DNA from: Candidatus Yanofskybacteria bacterium RIFOXYD1_FULL_42_10
Lineage (GTDB): Bacteria; Patescibacteriota; Minisyncoccia; 2-02-FULL-40-12; GWA2-44-9
Assembly: GCA_001795975.1 (NCBI GenBank)
Contig: MGLG01000026.1
Span: forward strand, 7,123 to 20,954
Length of the DNA stretch: 13,832 nt
Direction of reading: 5' to 3'
Part shown: piece after piece, positions 6,514 through 12,081 of the stretch
Numbering within the stretch: the stretch's first letter is position 1
How the letters are laid out: the number at the start of each line of letters is the position of its first letter
Made by a program: the position numbers and the translations under genes
The notes under the pieces: generated by a model
What the model was told of the DNA's origin: nothing
Databases searched by the model: none
The model's input: only the letters and a program-made list of their open reading frames with translations

Positions 6514-7506
6514 TTAATTAAGACCGGAATCTTTTTCTTCTCCGACTGTAAATATTCCCGCTTTTTTCAAGCCGGCGTTATATTTTGCCAACAAAACTTT
6601 TTCAAAAGAACGCGGATGAAATTCAAGCTCGTTGTCGTTAAATACAACGCGTCCCCCGCTCTCATAAGTCGCCGAATTGTTTTTTATTCTTTTTTGCTGG
6701 AAATGTTTTAAAATTCCTTCCAGCCAGTTGCCCCAAAAAGAATTCAAAACTTTTTCCGCTATGCCGGCGAATAGCGCCAAAGTTAGGGACGGCTTGATTT
6801 TTCTTAAAACAAAATCATCCGCCGGCCGGAAATTATAAACATATTTGTTCAGCCAAACATTGGCGCCGTAAAATTTTTTGAACAATTCTTCGCTTATCAA
6901 AACCGGTTTTAAATTGGCGTAAGACTGGGCGTTATACAAACTCTCGTGTTTAATATTCAGATTGCCATCGGTAATATAATGATTAAAACAAAACTTGTCC
7001 GGCGCGACTAAATCAGATCTTTTTCGTCTTGCCCCAAATAAAGAAGCAACCAGCGACAAAAAAACCCGGCAGGTATAAAGCCGACCGGATTTGGCTATGA
7101 TCAGCGCGTCAAAATCGCTGTCTTTTACGGTGTTGTTGTAAGCCAAAGAACCGCCGACCAAGAATCCTCTCAAATACGGGACGGCGGCAAACCATTTTGA
7201 TATTTTTAAAAACTTTTTCCATTTTGCGGAAGCGATCTTGTCTTTTTCCATTCTTTTCTCATACAATTCTTCCCTTCCATTTAAAAACTGAAAACCGTTT
7301 TGGGAGCTGATTTTTTCGGCAGAACATAAATAATCCAATTCTTTTTGAATACCGCCGAGTGTTATCTCGTTGATTGCTTGCGGCAATATCTGAAATCTCG
7401 CCGGATTTATCAAATATTTTTTTATTTCAAAAAGAGTGAGCGGAAAATCCAAAATATCATAATAAGCCAAGGTGGCTAAAATTGAGTCGCGGATTTCAGT
7501 CGTCAT
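6514..7506 (-). CDS. Nucleotidyltransferase-fold protein with N-terminal winged-helix-like region
   Basis: A 330-residue cytoplasmic protein. The start at 7506 (MTTEIRDSILATLAYYDILDFP) is preferred over the in-frame start at 7593 because the longer version would run through the duplicated repeat and terminator DNA upstream. Residues 1-75 look like a winged-helix-type helical domain (YYDILDFPLTLFEIKKYL). Residues 114-137 read FLVGGSLAYNNTVKDSDFDALIIA: the polymerase-beta nucleotidyltransferase pattern GGS-x(n)-SDxD, with GGS at 118-120 and the metal-binding pair D131/D133. Further on come FCFNHYITDGNLNIKHESLYNAQSYA and a basic C-terminal region. The substrate is unknown; relatives range from RNA- or antibiotic-modifying to toxin-like enzymes, so no function is assigned. 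There is no SD; a promoter overlapping the upstream terminator would give a very short leader. It follows the S1 protease gene in the same direction. Confidence 0.83.
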   Translation of the reverse strand: MTTEIRDSILATLAYYDILDFPLTLFEIKKYLINPARFQILPQAINEITLGGIQKELDYLCSAEKISSQNGFQFLNGREELYEKRMEKDKIASAKWKKFLKISKWFAAVPYLRGFLVGGSLAYNNTVKDSDFDALIIAKSGRLYTCRVFLSLVASLFGARRKRSDLVAPDKFCFNHYITDGNLNIKHESLYNAQSYANLKPVLISEELFKKFYGANVWLNKYVYNFRPADDFVLRKIKPSLTLALFAGIAEKVLNSFWGNWLEGILKHFQQKRIKNNSATYESGGRVVFNDNELEFHPRSFEKVLLAKYNAGLKKAGIFTVGEEKDSGLN

Positions 7507-7528
7507 AAAATTAGCATATAGCAAACTT

Positions 7529-7557
7529 ATTAAACAAAAAAGCCCCCCATCTTTCAA
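7529..7557 (-). promoter_or_regulatory. Candidate promoter of the nucleotidyltransferase-like gene
   Basis: Minus-strand TTGAAA (7557-7552), exactly 17 nt, then TTTAAT (7534-7529); each box matches consensus at 5 of 6. The predicted start is about 16 nt before the ATG. The -35 box and spacer lie inside the 3' arm and T-run of the preceding terminator, so the elements overlap physically. Confidence 0.45.
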
Positions 7558-7585
7558 GAATTTGCCCCAAGGGGCATATTTATTA
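7557..7585. repeat. 29-bp direct repeat, copy 1
   Basis: Begins AGAATTTGCCCCAAGGGGCA and ends TATTTATTA; identical to 7640-7668. Contains the small hairpin TGCCCC-AA-GGGGCA. The copies are 83 bp apart, with exactly 54 bp between them. Confidence 0.95.
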
Positions 7586-7639
7586 GCAGTCACCCCTTAG
7601 GCCGCAGACACCCCTAGGCAAGGCCTAGGGGTGTCTGCT
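7586..7639. mobile_element. 54-bp palindromic insert with imperfect terminal inverted repeats
   Basis: Lies exactly between the two 29-bp repeats. It starts GCAGTCACCCCTTAGGC and ends with the complement of GCAGACACCCCTAGGC, so its ends are near-identical inverted repeats. Internally, 7604-7619 (GCAGACACCCCTAGGC) and 7623-7638 form a perfect 16-bp stem with loop AAG. The first segment is a degenerate third copy of the arm and could compete in pairing. It has no coding capacity, so if mobile it would be moved by an enzyme encoded elsewhere. Classification as an element is inferred from the duplication and from the related copy at 10053-10089. Confidence 0.5.
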
Positions 7640-7668
7640 AGAATTTGCCCCAAGGGGCATATTTATTA
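7640..7668. repeat. 29-bp direct repeat, copy 2
   Basis: Exact second copy of 7557-7585, on the S1-protease side of the 54-bp insert. The bases just outside the two copies differ, so identity stops at 29 bp. Confidence 0.95.
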
Positions 7669-7686
7669 TTCTTGAAAAGTGAGGGG

Positions 7687-8583
7687 TTAATTCAATAACC
7701 ACGAAAGTTTTAAATTTTTAAGTTCTTGAGCCGGAACGGCATAAAGGACATCGGAAGAAACATAGGTGAGTTTGCGCTTTTTTAAATCAATGAAATAACC
7801 GGAATTCGGATTGGAAGAAAAAACTATTCCGACCAGTTCATTCTTCATGTTTACTATCGGCCCGCCGCTCAAACCGCCGAAAGAATATTGATGGTCTTCT
7901 TCGGTTCTTAATTCTATGCAGGATTTGGCAGAAAGATTGCTTGCTTCTATCCTGTCCGGGGTTGCCGGCAAATTCAATACTGCGTCAACGCGCACAACAA
8001 AGGCGCTTAAGTCGTCAAAGACAATTTCGTAGTTATCGCCCTCTTCGTAGTAGTTTCTTAAAATTCCGGTTAATTTTTTGTTTGTCCACAATGTGATTGG
8101 ATGTAAATGGAATCCCCTGATAAAAACTTTTTCTCCGATATGTGTGCTGGAAGAAAATTTATAAGGTTCGGCAAAATTGTCGGCGCTAAAATCCCCGACT
8201 ATTTTTATTATCGCAACATCGGCGCGGGAAGAAACTTTTACCGGCGCGCTCTTATAGACCACGCCGTTGTAAAAAAGTTTAAAATTATTTTTTCCGCTCT
8301 TGCCGACAAAATGAGCCGCAGTGGCAAACCAACCCTTCTGTTTATCAAGAATAAAAGCCGATGCGCTTAGTTGTCTTTGATTCCCAATTTCTTTTGTAAC
8401 CGCAGCGGCTTCCGTTTTAAAATCTTGGACATAGGTATTTCCATTTTGAGAAACATTTACTCTGTTTAACTCAAGAAACGAATACTTGCTCTCTTGCCAA
8501 AAACCGCAAATAACGACAAAGATGGAAAATGAGATCACTCCAATCAAAAGAAACAACGAATACCTGGCGTCTTTTGAATTCAT
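7687..8583 (-). CDS. Membrane-anchored S1 (trypsin-like/DegP-like) serine protease
   Basis: A 298-residue protein with a hydrophobic segment at 9-28 (signal anchor), so the protease domain faces outside. The chymotrypsin-fold triad is visible: H91 in FATAAHFVG, D122 in RADVAIIKI and S239 in GGLSGGPIVN, followed by ELVGIVFSS, the usual strand after the nucleophile. No PDZ domain follows, so it is shorter than DegP/HtrA and is a stand-alone anchored protease. A GGAG SD precedes the ATG by about 10 nt, behind a promoter at 8622-8650. The gene ends in the expanded terminator at 7535-7686. Substrate unknown; surface or extracytoplasmic proteolysis or quality control is likely. It is divergent from uvrC. 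Confidence 0.92.
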   Translation of the reverse strand: MNSKDARYSLFLLIGVISFSIFVVICGFWQESKYSFLELNRVNVSQNGNTYVQDFKTEAAAVTKEIGNQRQLSASAFILDKQKGWFATAAHFVGKSGKNNFKLFYNGVVYKSAPVKVSSRADVAIIKIVGDFSADNFAEPYKFSSSTHIGEKVFIRGFHLHPITLWTNKKLTGILRNYYEEGDNYEIVFDDLSAFVVRVDAVLNLPATPDRIEASNLSAKSCIELRTEEDHQYSFGGLSGGPIVNMKNELVGIVFSSNPNSGYFIDLKKRKLTYVSSDVLYAVPAQELKNLKLSWLLN

Positions 8584-8621
8584 TTTTTTATCTCCGGCTT
8601 TTTAATGTGCCAATTTGACGC

Positions 8622-8650
8622 AAATTAGAATATTTTGCTCTGTTTGTCAA
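8622..8650 (-). promoter_or_regulatory. Promoter of the S1 protease gene
   Basis: Minus-strand TTGACA (8650-8645), 17-nt spacer, TAATTT (8627-8622). The predicted start near 8615 gives a leader of about 30 nt containing GGAG. The -35 box overlaps that of the divergent uvrC promoter by five bases. Confidence 0.65.
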
Positions 8651-8672
8651 TTATCGGATTTTGATGTAAAAT
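8644..8672 (+). promoter_or_regulatory. Promoter of uvrC, probably leaderless
   Basis: TTGTCA (8644-8649), 17-nt spacer, TAAAAT (8667-8672). Transcription should begin at about 8679, only 2-3 nt before the ATG at 8682, so the mRNA would be essentially leaderless, consistent with the absence of an SD. Confidence 0.7.
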
Positions 8673-8681
8673 ATCGGGTTA

Positions 8682-10067
8682 ATGAACGAAGGTATCCTCA
8701 AAAAAACAATTTCTTGCCTGCCCCCAAAACCGGGAGTGTATTTTTTTAAAGATAATCGCGGAAAAGCCCTTTATGCCGGCAAGGCGCTAAATTTAAAAAA
8801 CAGGGTTTTGTCTTATTTGAAAACGAAAGATGTCCGCCTCAAAAAAATGCTGGAAAAGGCGCGGTCGCTTTCATACAAGACAACAGATTCGGAAATTGAA
8901 GCATTGATAGCAGAGTCGCAATTCATTAAAAAATTAAAACCGAAATATAATATCGTTCTGCGGGACGACAAACAATATTTTTTCGTCGGTTTCACCCAAG
9001 AAAAATTTCCGCATATTTTTATTGGTCATCAATCCACACCAGCGACAAGCAACACGAGACAAGCAACAAGTATCGGGCCTTTTACCGACGGAACGGCGCT
9101 CAAAACTTCATTGCGTTTCTTGCGAAATATTTTTCCCCACTGCACCTGCAAACAAAAGCACAATCTCCCCTGTCTCAATTATCATATTGGAAACTGCCTC
9201 GGAGTGTGTTGCCTGAAGCAATTAGCCGTCAGCGCCCAGTTTCAAGATACAAAATTTAATATCCAAACACCCAAAATATATCAAAATAACATCAAAGCCA
9301 TCAAAGACATTTTAACCGGCAAACGGACATCGTTGGTTAAAAATCTTGAAACAGAAATGAAAAAATTAGCCAAAGAAGAAAAATTGGAGCAAGCCATTGA
9401 ATTAAGGAACAAACTAAAAAAATTAAAAAGGGTTTTTGAGAATGCTCAAATTATCGCAAAACTCAAAACTAATAGCTTCCCGACCTTGTCGCGGATTCAC
9501 GATAAAATTGAGACAAAACCAAAAGAATCAAAAACCTTAAAACAATTAGCTGAAATATTAAACATTAAAACATTGATAATTCGTATTGAGGGTTACGATA
9601 TTTCAAATATCCAAGGAGCTAACGCCGTCGGCTCAATGGTCGTTTTTACTGACGGTCAGCCAAACAAAAACGAATACCGCAAATTTAAAATTCGTTCAAA
9701 AAACACACCCAACGACACAGCGATGCTTTCAGAAATAATTCAGCGCCGCTTTAAACATTCGGAATGGCGATTCCCCGACCTTATTGTCGTTGACGGCGGG
9801 AAAAACCAGTTAAACGCAGTTATTAAAACAATCAACAATCAACGATTAACAATTCCGATTATCGCATTAACCAAAAACGAGAAGCACCTCGGCCACAAAA
9901 TAATCATGACAAACAACAAAGAAATTCCCCTCTCGCACCTCCCGCCCCAAGTCAAAAACCTTCTCCTTAATATTGATGGCGAAGCCCACCGCTTCGCCGT
10001 CTCATACCACCGCCGCCTCCGTTCCAAAAATATCCAATACTCCTATGCTTCAAAGCAGTCCCCCTAG
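8682..10067 (+). CDS. uvrC: Excinuclease ABC subunit C, lacking the C-terminal HhH domain
   Basis: A 461-residue nucleotide-excision-repair nuclease that would cut both sides of a lesion with UvrA/UvrB. Domains in order: GIY-YIG nuclease at about 15-95 (PGVYFFKDNRGKALYAGKALNLKNRVLSYL); a Cys cluster C154-x9-C164-x7-C172-x3-C176, matching the 4Fe-4S ligands reported for UvrC; a UVR motif at about 220-255 (KEEKLEQAIELRNKLKKL); and an RNase H-like nuclease at about 300-445 with YDISNIQG, VVDGGKNQL and GEAHRFAVSYHR. The protein stops 12 residues after HRRLRSK, where the helix-hairpin-helix domain normally begins (bacterial homologues are about 600 residues). The stop codon lies inside a palindrome. 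Residues 116-131 (STPATSNTRQATS region) are a low-complexity insert encoded by a duplicated 11-bp unit. It has its own promoter, is leaderless and is followed by the subtilase unit. Confidence 0.96.
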   Translation: MNEGILKKTISCLPPKPGVYFFKDNRGKALYAGKALNLKNRVLSYLKTKDVRLKKMLEKARSLSYKTTDSEIEALIAESQFIKKLKPKYNIVLRDDKQYFFVGFTQEKFPHIFIGHQSTPATSNTRQATSIGPFTDGTALKTSLRFLRNIFPHCTCKQKHNLPCLNYHIGNCLGVCCLKQLAVSAQFQDTKFNIQTPKIYQNNIKAIKDILTGKRTSLVKNLETEMKKLAKEEKLEQAIELRNKLKKLKRVFENAQIIAKLKTNSFPTLSRIHDKIETKPKESKTLKQLAEILNIKTLIIRIEGYDISNIQGANAVGSMVVFTDGQPNKNEYRKFKIRSKNTPNDTAMLSEIIQRRFKHSEWRFPDLIVVDGGKNQLNAVIKTINNQRLTIPIIALTKNEKHLGHKIIMTNNKEIPLSHLPPQVKNLLLNIDGEAHRFAVSYHRRLRSKNIQYSYASKQSP

Positions 10068-10089
10068 GCAAGGCCTAGGGGGACTGCTT
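10053..10089. repeat. GC-rich palindrome at the uvrC 3' end, related to the 7586-7639 insert
   Basis: Perfect 17-bp arms (10053-10069 and 10073-10089) around loop AAG. The core CCCCTAGGC-AAG-GCCTAGGGG and the outer GCAG/CTGC are shared with 7604-7638, while the bases between differ but remain complementary. The uvrC stop codon TAG (10065-10067) lies in the left arm. No T-tract follows on the plus strand, so it is not a canonical terminator. Confidence 0.9.
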
Positions 10090-10120
10090 ATGAGTGATCA
10101 TAGTTTACTCAACATTTTAT

Positions 10121-10149
10121 TTGACAAATAATACTAATAATTCTATAGT
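10121..10149 (+). promoter_or_regulatory. Promoter of the subtilase gene
   Basis: TTGACA (10121-10126), 17-nt AT-rich spacer, TATAGT (10144-10149). The match is near-consensus, among the strongest in the window. The predicted start near 10156 leaves a leader of about 35 nt ending in AGGGAGG (10179-10185), 5 nt before the ATG. Confidence 0.85.
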
Positions 10150-10190
10150 ATTGGTGTTCGGAAGATCGTTAACAATTTAGGGAGGACGAA

Positions 10191-11363
10191 ATGAGATTTC
10201 CAGTATTTTCAATGATTTTTGGCGCGAGTTTGCTTCTAACAACGGTTTTATCAGCCGAAGAAGCCACAAGAAAAATCGTTGTTTTCAAAAACGGCGTTAG
10301 CGAAGCCACCAAAATAACGGCATTAGAAAATTTTGGCGCAAAAGTCGTAAAAATCAAAGACATTCCTTTTATCAACGCCGTTGTTGTCAACATGGCGCAA
10401 GATTCCGAAATGTCATTATCGGCGAACACCGCCGTAGAGTTTGTTGAAACCGATTATTACGAAAATTGGCTTGAAGCGGTCGGAGAAGACGACCTTAGAG
10501 AATTTCAAACCACAATCCAAGAACCTCAAGTTCTGCCCTGGGGAGTAAACCGAATAGACGCCGAAAAGGCCTGGCGCAAAACGGCAGGCAGGCAAATCAG
10601 AATTGCGGTGGTTGATACAGGTTGTGGCCCTCACCCCGACCTAAGAATTTGGGGAGGCGCGAGTGTGGTCTCCTACACCGAAAGCTACAGCGATGACCAT
10701 TACCACGGAACCCATGTGGCGGGAATCATCGCGGCAATTGATAATGAGTTCGGCGTGGTCGGAGTCGCGCCAAGAGTTCGGCTATACGCCGTTAAAGTTC
10801 TAAACGGCTTCGGTTCCGGTTTCGTATCCGATGTCATAGAGGGTCTCCAATGGTGCGTAAGAAATAAGATGAACGCCATCAATATGTCCATCGGAACATA
10901 TATGAATTATCAAACGATGAAACTCACCGTAGAAGCGGTCAACAGGGCGGGCATTGTGCAGGTGGCCGCCGCCGGAAATAGCGGAGGAGAACAAGTAATT
11001 TATCCCGCGGCTTATCCGCCATGCTTGGCAATTTCCGCAACCAACAAAGACAACGAAATCGCCTACTTTTCGTCAACAGGACCGGAAGTTGATTTTTCCG
11101 CTCCCGGCCAATATGTTTTTTCCACCATCAGAAGAAACCGCATTCCCGGTTATGGAATTTTGAGCGGAACCTCAATGGCAACTCCGCATGTGACGGGAAC
11201 AGCGGCGTTGATTATAACCATGCCCGACCCCAACGGCGATGGCGTGTGGAGCCCCGCCGAAGTGCGGGAACGATTGAAAAAAACAGCCACCGACCTGGGA
11301 GACGAGGGCAAAGACAATCTTTTTGGATACGGCCTCATTGATGCCCAGAGAGCGGTGCGATAA
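10191..11363 (+). CDS. Secreted subtilisin-like serine protease (S8) with I9 propeptide
   Basis: A complete 390-residue pre-pro-protease. Signal peptide 1-21 (cleavage near VLSA-EE); propeptide at about 26-90 with the inhibitor-I9 pattern (KIVVFKNGVSEATKITALENFGAKVVKI); mature start near QVLPWGVNRIDAEKAW. Catalytic residues: D142 in AVVDTG, H172 in HGTHVAG, oxyanion N263 in AAAGNSG and S328 in GTSMATPHV. All S8 motifs are intact, and the end, LFGYGLIDAQRAVR, is a normal family terminus, so there is no extra C-terminal anchor. It should be released or cell-associated and autoactivated. AGGGAGG is an excellent SD, and with a near-consensus promoter and a 20-bp-stem terminator the gene forms a self-contained unit. 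It sits directly after the shortened uvrC and its palindrome, which suggests, without proving, insertion as a cassette. Confidence 0.97.
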   Translation: MRFPVFSMIFGASLLLTTVLSAEEATRKIVVFKNGVSEATKITALENFGAKVVKIKDIPFINAVVVNMAQDSEMSLSANTAVEFVETDYYENWLEAVGEDDLREFQTTIQEPQVLPWGVNRIDAEKAWRKTAGRQIRIAVVDTGCGPHPDLRIWGGASVVSYTESYSDDHYHGTHVAGIIAAIDNEFGVVGVAPRVRLYAVKVLNGFGSGFVSDVIEGLQWCVRNKMNAINMSIGTYMNYQTMKLTVEAVNRAGIVQVAAAGNSGGEQVIYPAAYPPCLAISATNKDNEIAYFSSTGPEVDFSAPGQYVFSTIRRNRIPGYGILSGTSMATPHVTGTAALIITMPDPNGDGVWSPAEVRERLKKTATDLGDEGKDNLFGYGLIDAQRAVR

Positions 11364-11378
11364 AACCGAAAACGGCTC

Positions 11379-11423
11379 AGCCCCTCACCAGTTTTTTGCA
11401 AAAAACTGGTGAGGGGCTTTTTA
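11379..11423 (+). terminator. Rho-independent terminator of the subtilase gene
   Basis: A perfect 40-bp palindrome (11379-11418) gives a very strong stem AGCCCCTCACCAG...CTGGTGAGGGGCT, with the central TTTTTTGCAAAAAA forming the loop end, followed by TTTTT. It lies 16 nt after the subtilase stop. Confidence 0.92.
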
Positions 11424-11435
11424 AAAGAAGCTGGG

Positions 11436-11464
11436 TTGAATTTTTATCAGTTAAATGCTATTGT
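11436..11464 (+). promoter_or_regulatory. Candidate promoter for the YvlD-like/secG/peptide-binding genes
   Basis: TTGAAT (11436-11441), exactly 17 nt, TATTGT (11459-11464). Both boxes are 4 of 6. The predicted start near 11471 lies about 7 nt before the ATG at 11478. The strong terminator just upstream means these genes need a promoter here. Confidence 0.4.
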
Positions 11465-11477
11465 AATTATTGTAATT

Positions 11478-11828
11478 ATGATTGGTTTTGCGGTAAGAAT
11501 TTTGGGTAATTCACTGGCTTTTTATGTTGCCAACTTGCTGGTACCGGGTTTTGTCGTAAACGGAGGAATTAAAGAATATTTAATTGCCGGCATCTTGCTT
11601 GGTTTCCTGAATTTATTAGTTAAGCCATTGTTGAAATTAGTGGCTATGCCGCTGATTGTACTTTCCTTGGGACTTTTTTCGTTTATTATAAACGGCTTGA
11701 TTTTGTGGGCGATTGATTATATCTTTGATTTTATAACAATAGAAAACTTAATGGCGTTATTTTGGACAGTCGTTATAATAGGCATAGTCAATATTATTGC
11801 TTCGGTCGGCGCCAAAATTATAGATTAA
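11478..11828 (+). CDS. YvlD/phage-holin-4-2-like integral membrane protein
   Basis: A protein of about 116 residues with four hydrophobic segments. Family hallmarks are visible: RILGNSLAFYVANLLVPGFVV near the N-terminus, then the central signature GILLGFLNLLVKPLLKLVAMPLIVLSLGLFSFIINGLILW (in pieces), and a final VVIIGIVNIIASVGAKI. This is the small-membrane-protein family of B. subtilis YvlD (DUF360); despite the database name 'phage holin family', a lysis role is not established. The start is uncertain. ATG 11478 gives the usual family N-terminus and lies just after a possible promoter. A TTG at 11436 and a GTG at 11409 are also in frame, but the latter is inside the subtilase terminator. 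No SD at 11478. It is followed after 31 nt by secG. Confidence 0.85.
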   Translation: MIGFAVRILGNSLAFYVANLLVPGFVVNGGIKEYLIAGILLGFLNLLVKPLLKLVAMPLIVLSLGLFSFIINGLILWAIDYIFDFITIENLMALFWTVVIIGIVNIIASVGAKIID

Positions 11829-11859
11829 AAAGTAGAACTTACGAATAAGCCATAAAAAT

Positions 11860-12069
11860 ATGATTACTTACATTCAAATCGGATTGGCTTTATTGGTTGC
11901 GATTGCAATTCTGCTTCAACAAAGAGGCACGGGCTTGTCATCAATGTTCGGCGGCAACTCTCTTGAATACAGCACCAAACGAGGCGCTGAAAAAATAATT
12001 TTTTACGCAACCATAGTTTTTGTCGTTGCGTTTTTAGTCGTTTCGGTTTTAAGAATTTTGCTTTCCTAA
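11860..12069 (+). CDS. secG: Protein translocase subunit SecG
   Basis: A 69-residue accessory subunit of the SecYEG channel. It has two transmembrane helices (about 4-20 and 46-67) flanking the conserved cytoplasmic loop LLQQRGTGLSSMFGGNSLEYSTKRGAEKI, which carries the family's QQ-x-G-x-G and FGG motifs; length is normal. No SD is visible. It lies 31 nt after the YvlD-like gene and 12 nt before the peptide-binding protein gene, so the three are probably co-transcribed. It is relevant here because many products encoded in this window need Sec export. Confidence 0.95.
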   Translation: MITYIQIGLALLVAIAILLQQRGTGLSSMFGGNSLEYSTKRGAEKIIFYATIVFVVAFLVVSVLRILLS

Positions 12070-12081
12070 GACAACATTTAT

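Larger units (their letters stand above)
7535..7686 (-). terminator. Terminator of the S1 protease gene, with its loop expanded by an insert
   Basis: The 5' arm immediately after the stop codon (minus strand CCCCTCACTTTTCAAGAAT, 7686-7668) pairs with ATTCTTGAAAGATGGGGGG (7561-7543): 10 contiguous base pairs plus a GC clamp across a small internal loop. It is followed by CTTTTTTG. The loop of over 100 nt contains two copies of a 29-bp repeat and a 54-bp palindromic insert. Removing the insert and one repeat copy restores a compact hairpin capped by TGCCCC-TT-GGGGCA. Confidence 0.65.

Noticed and set aside
7507..7593. N-terminal extension of the nucleotidyltransferase-like protein to a start at 7593
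   Set aside because: The extension would be encoded by the 29-bp repeat, the terminator arm and the T-run; the ATG at 7506 gives a sensible N-terminus and sits just after a candidate promoter.
7557..7668. CRISPR array (direct repeats with a spacer)
   Set aside because: Only two repeat copies, one 54-bp palindromic 'spacer', no leader and no cas genes.
11409..11477. GTG 11409 or TTG 11436 as start of the YvlD-like protein
   Set aside because: GTG 11409 lies in the subtilase terminator stem, and the family N-terminus is matched from ATG 11478; TTG 11436 cannot be fully excluded.
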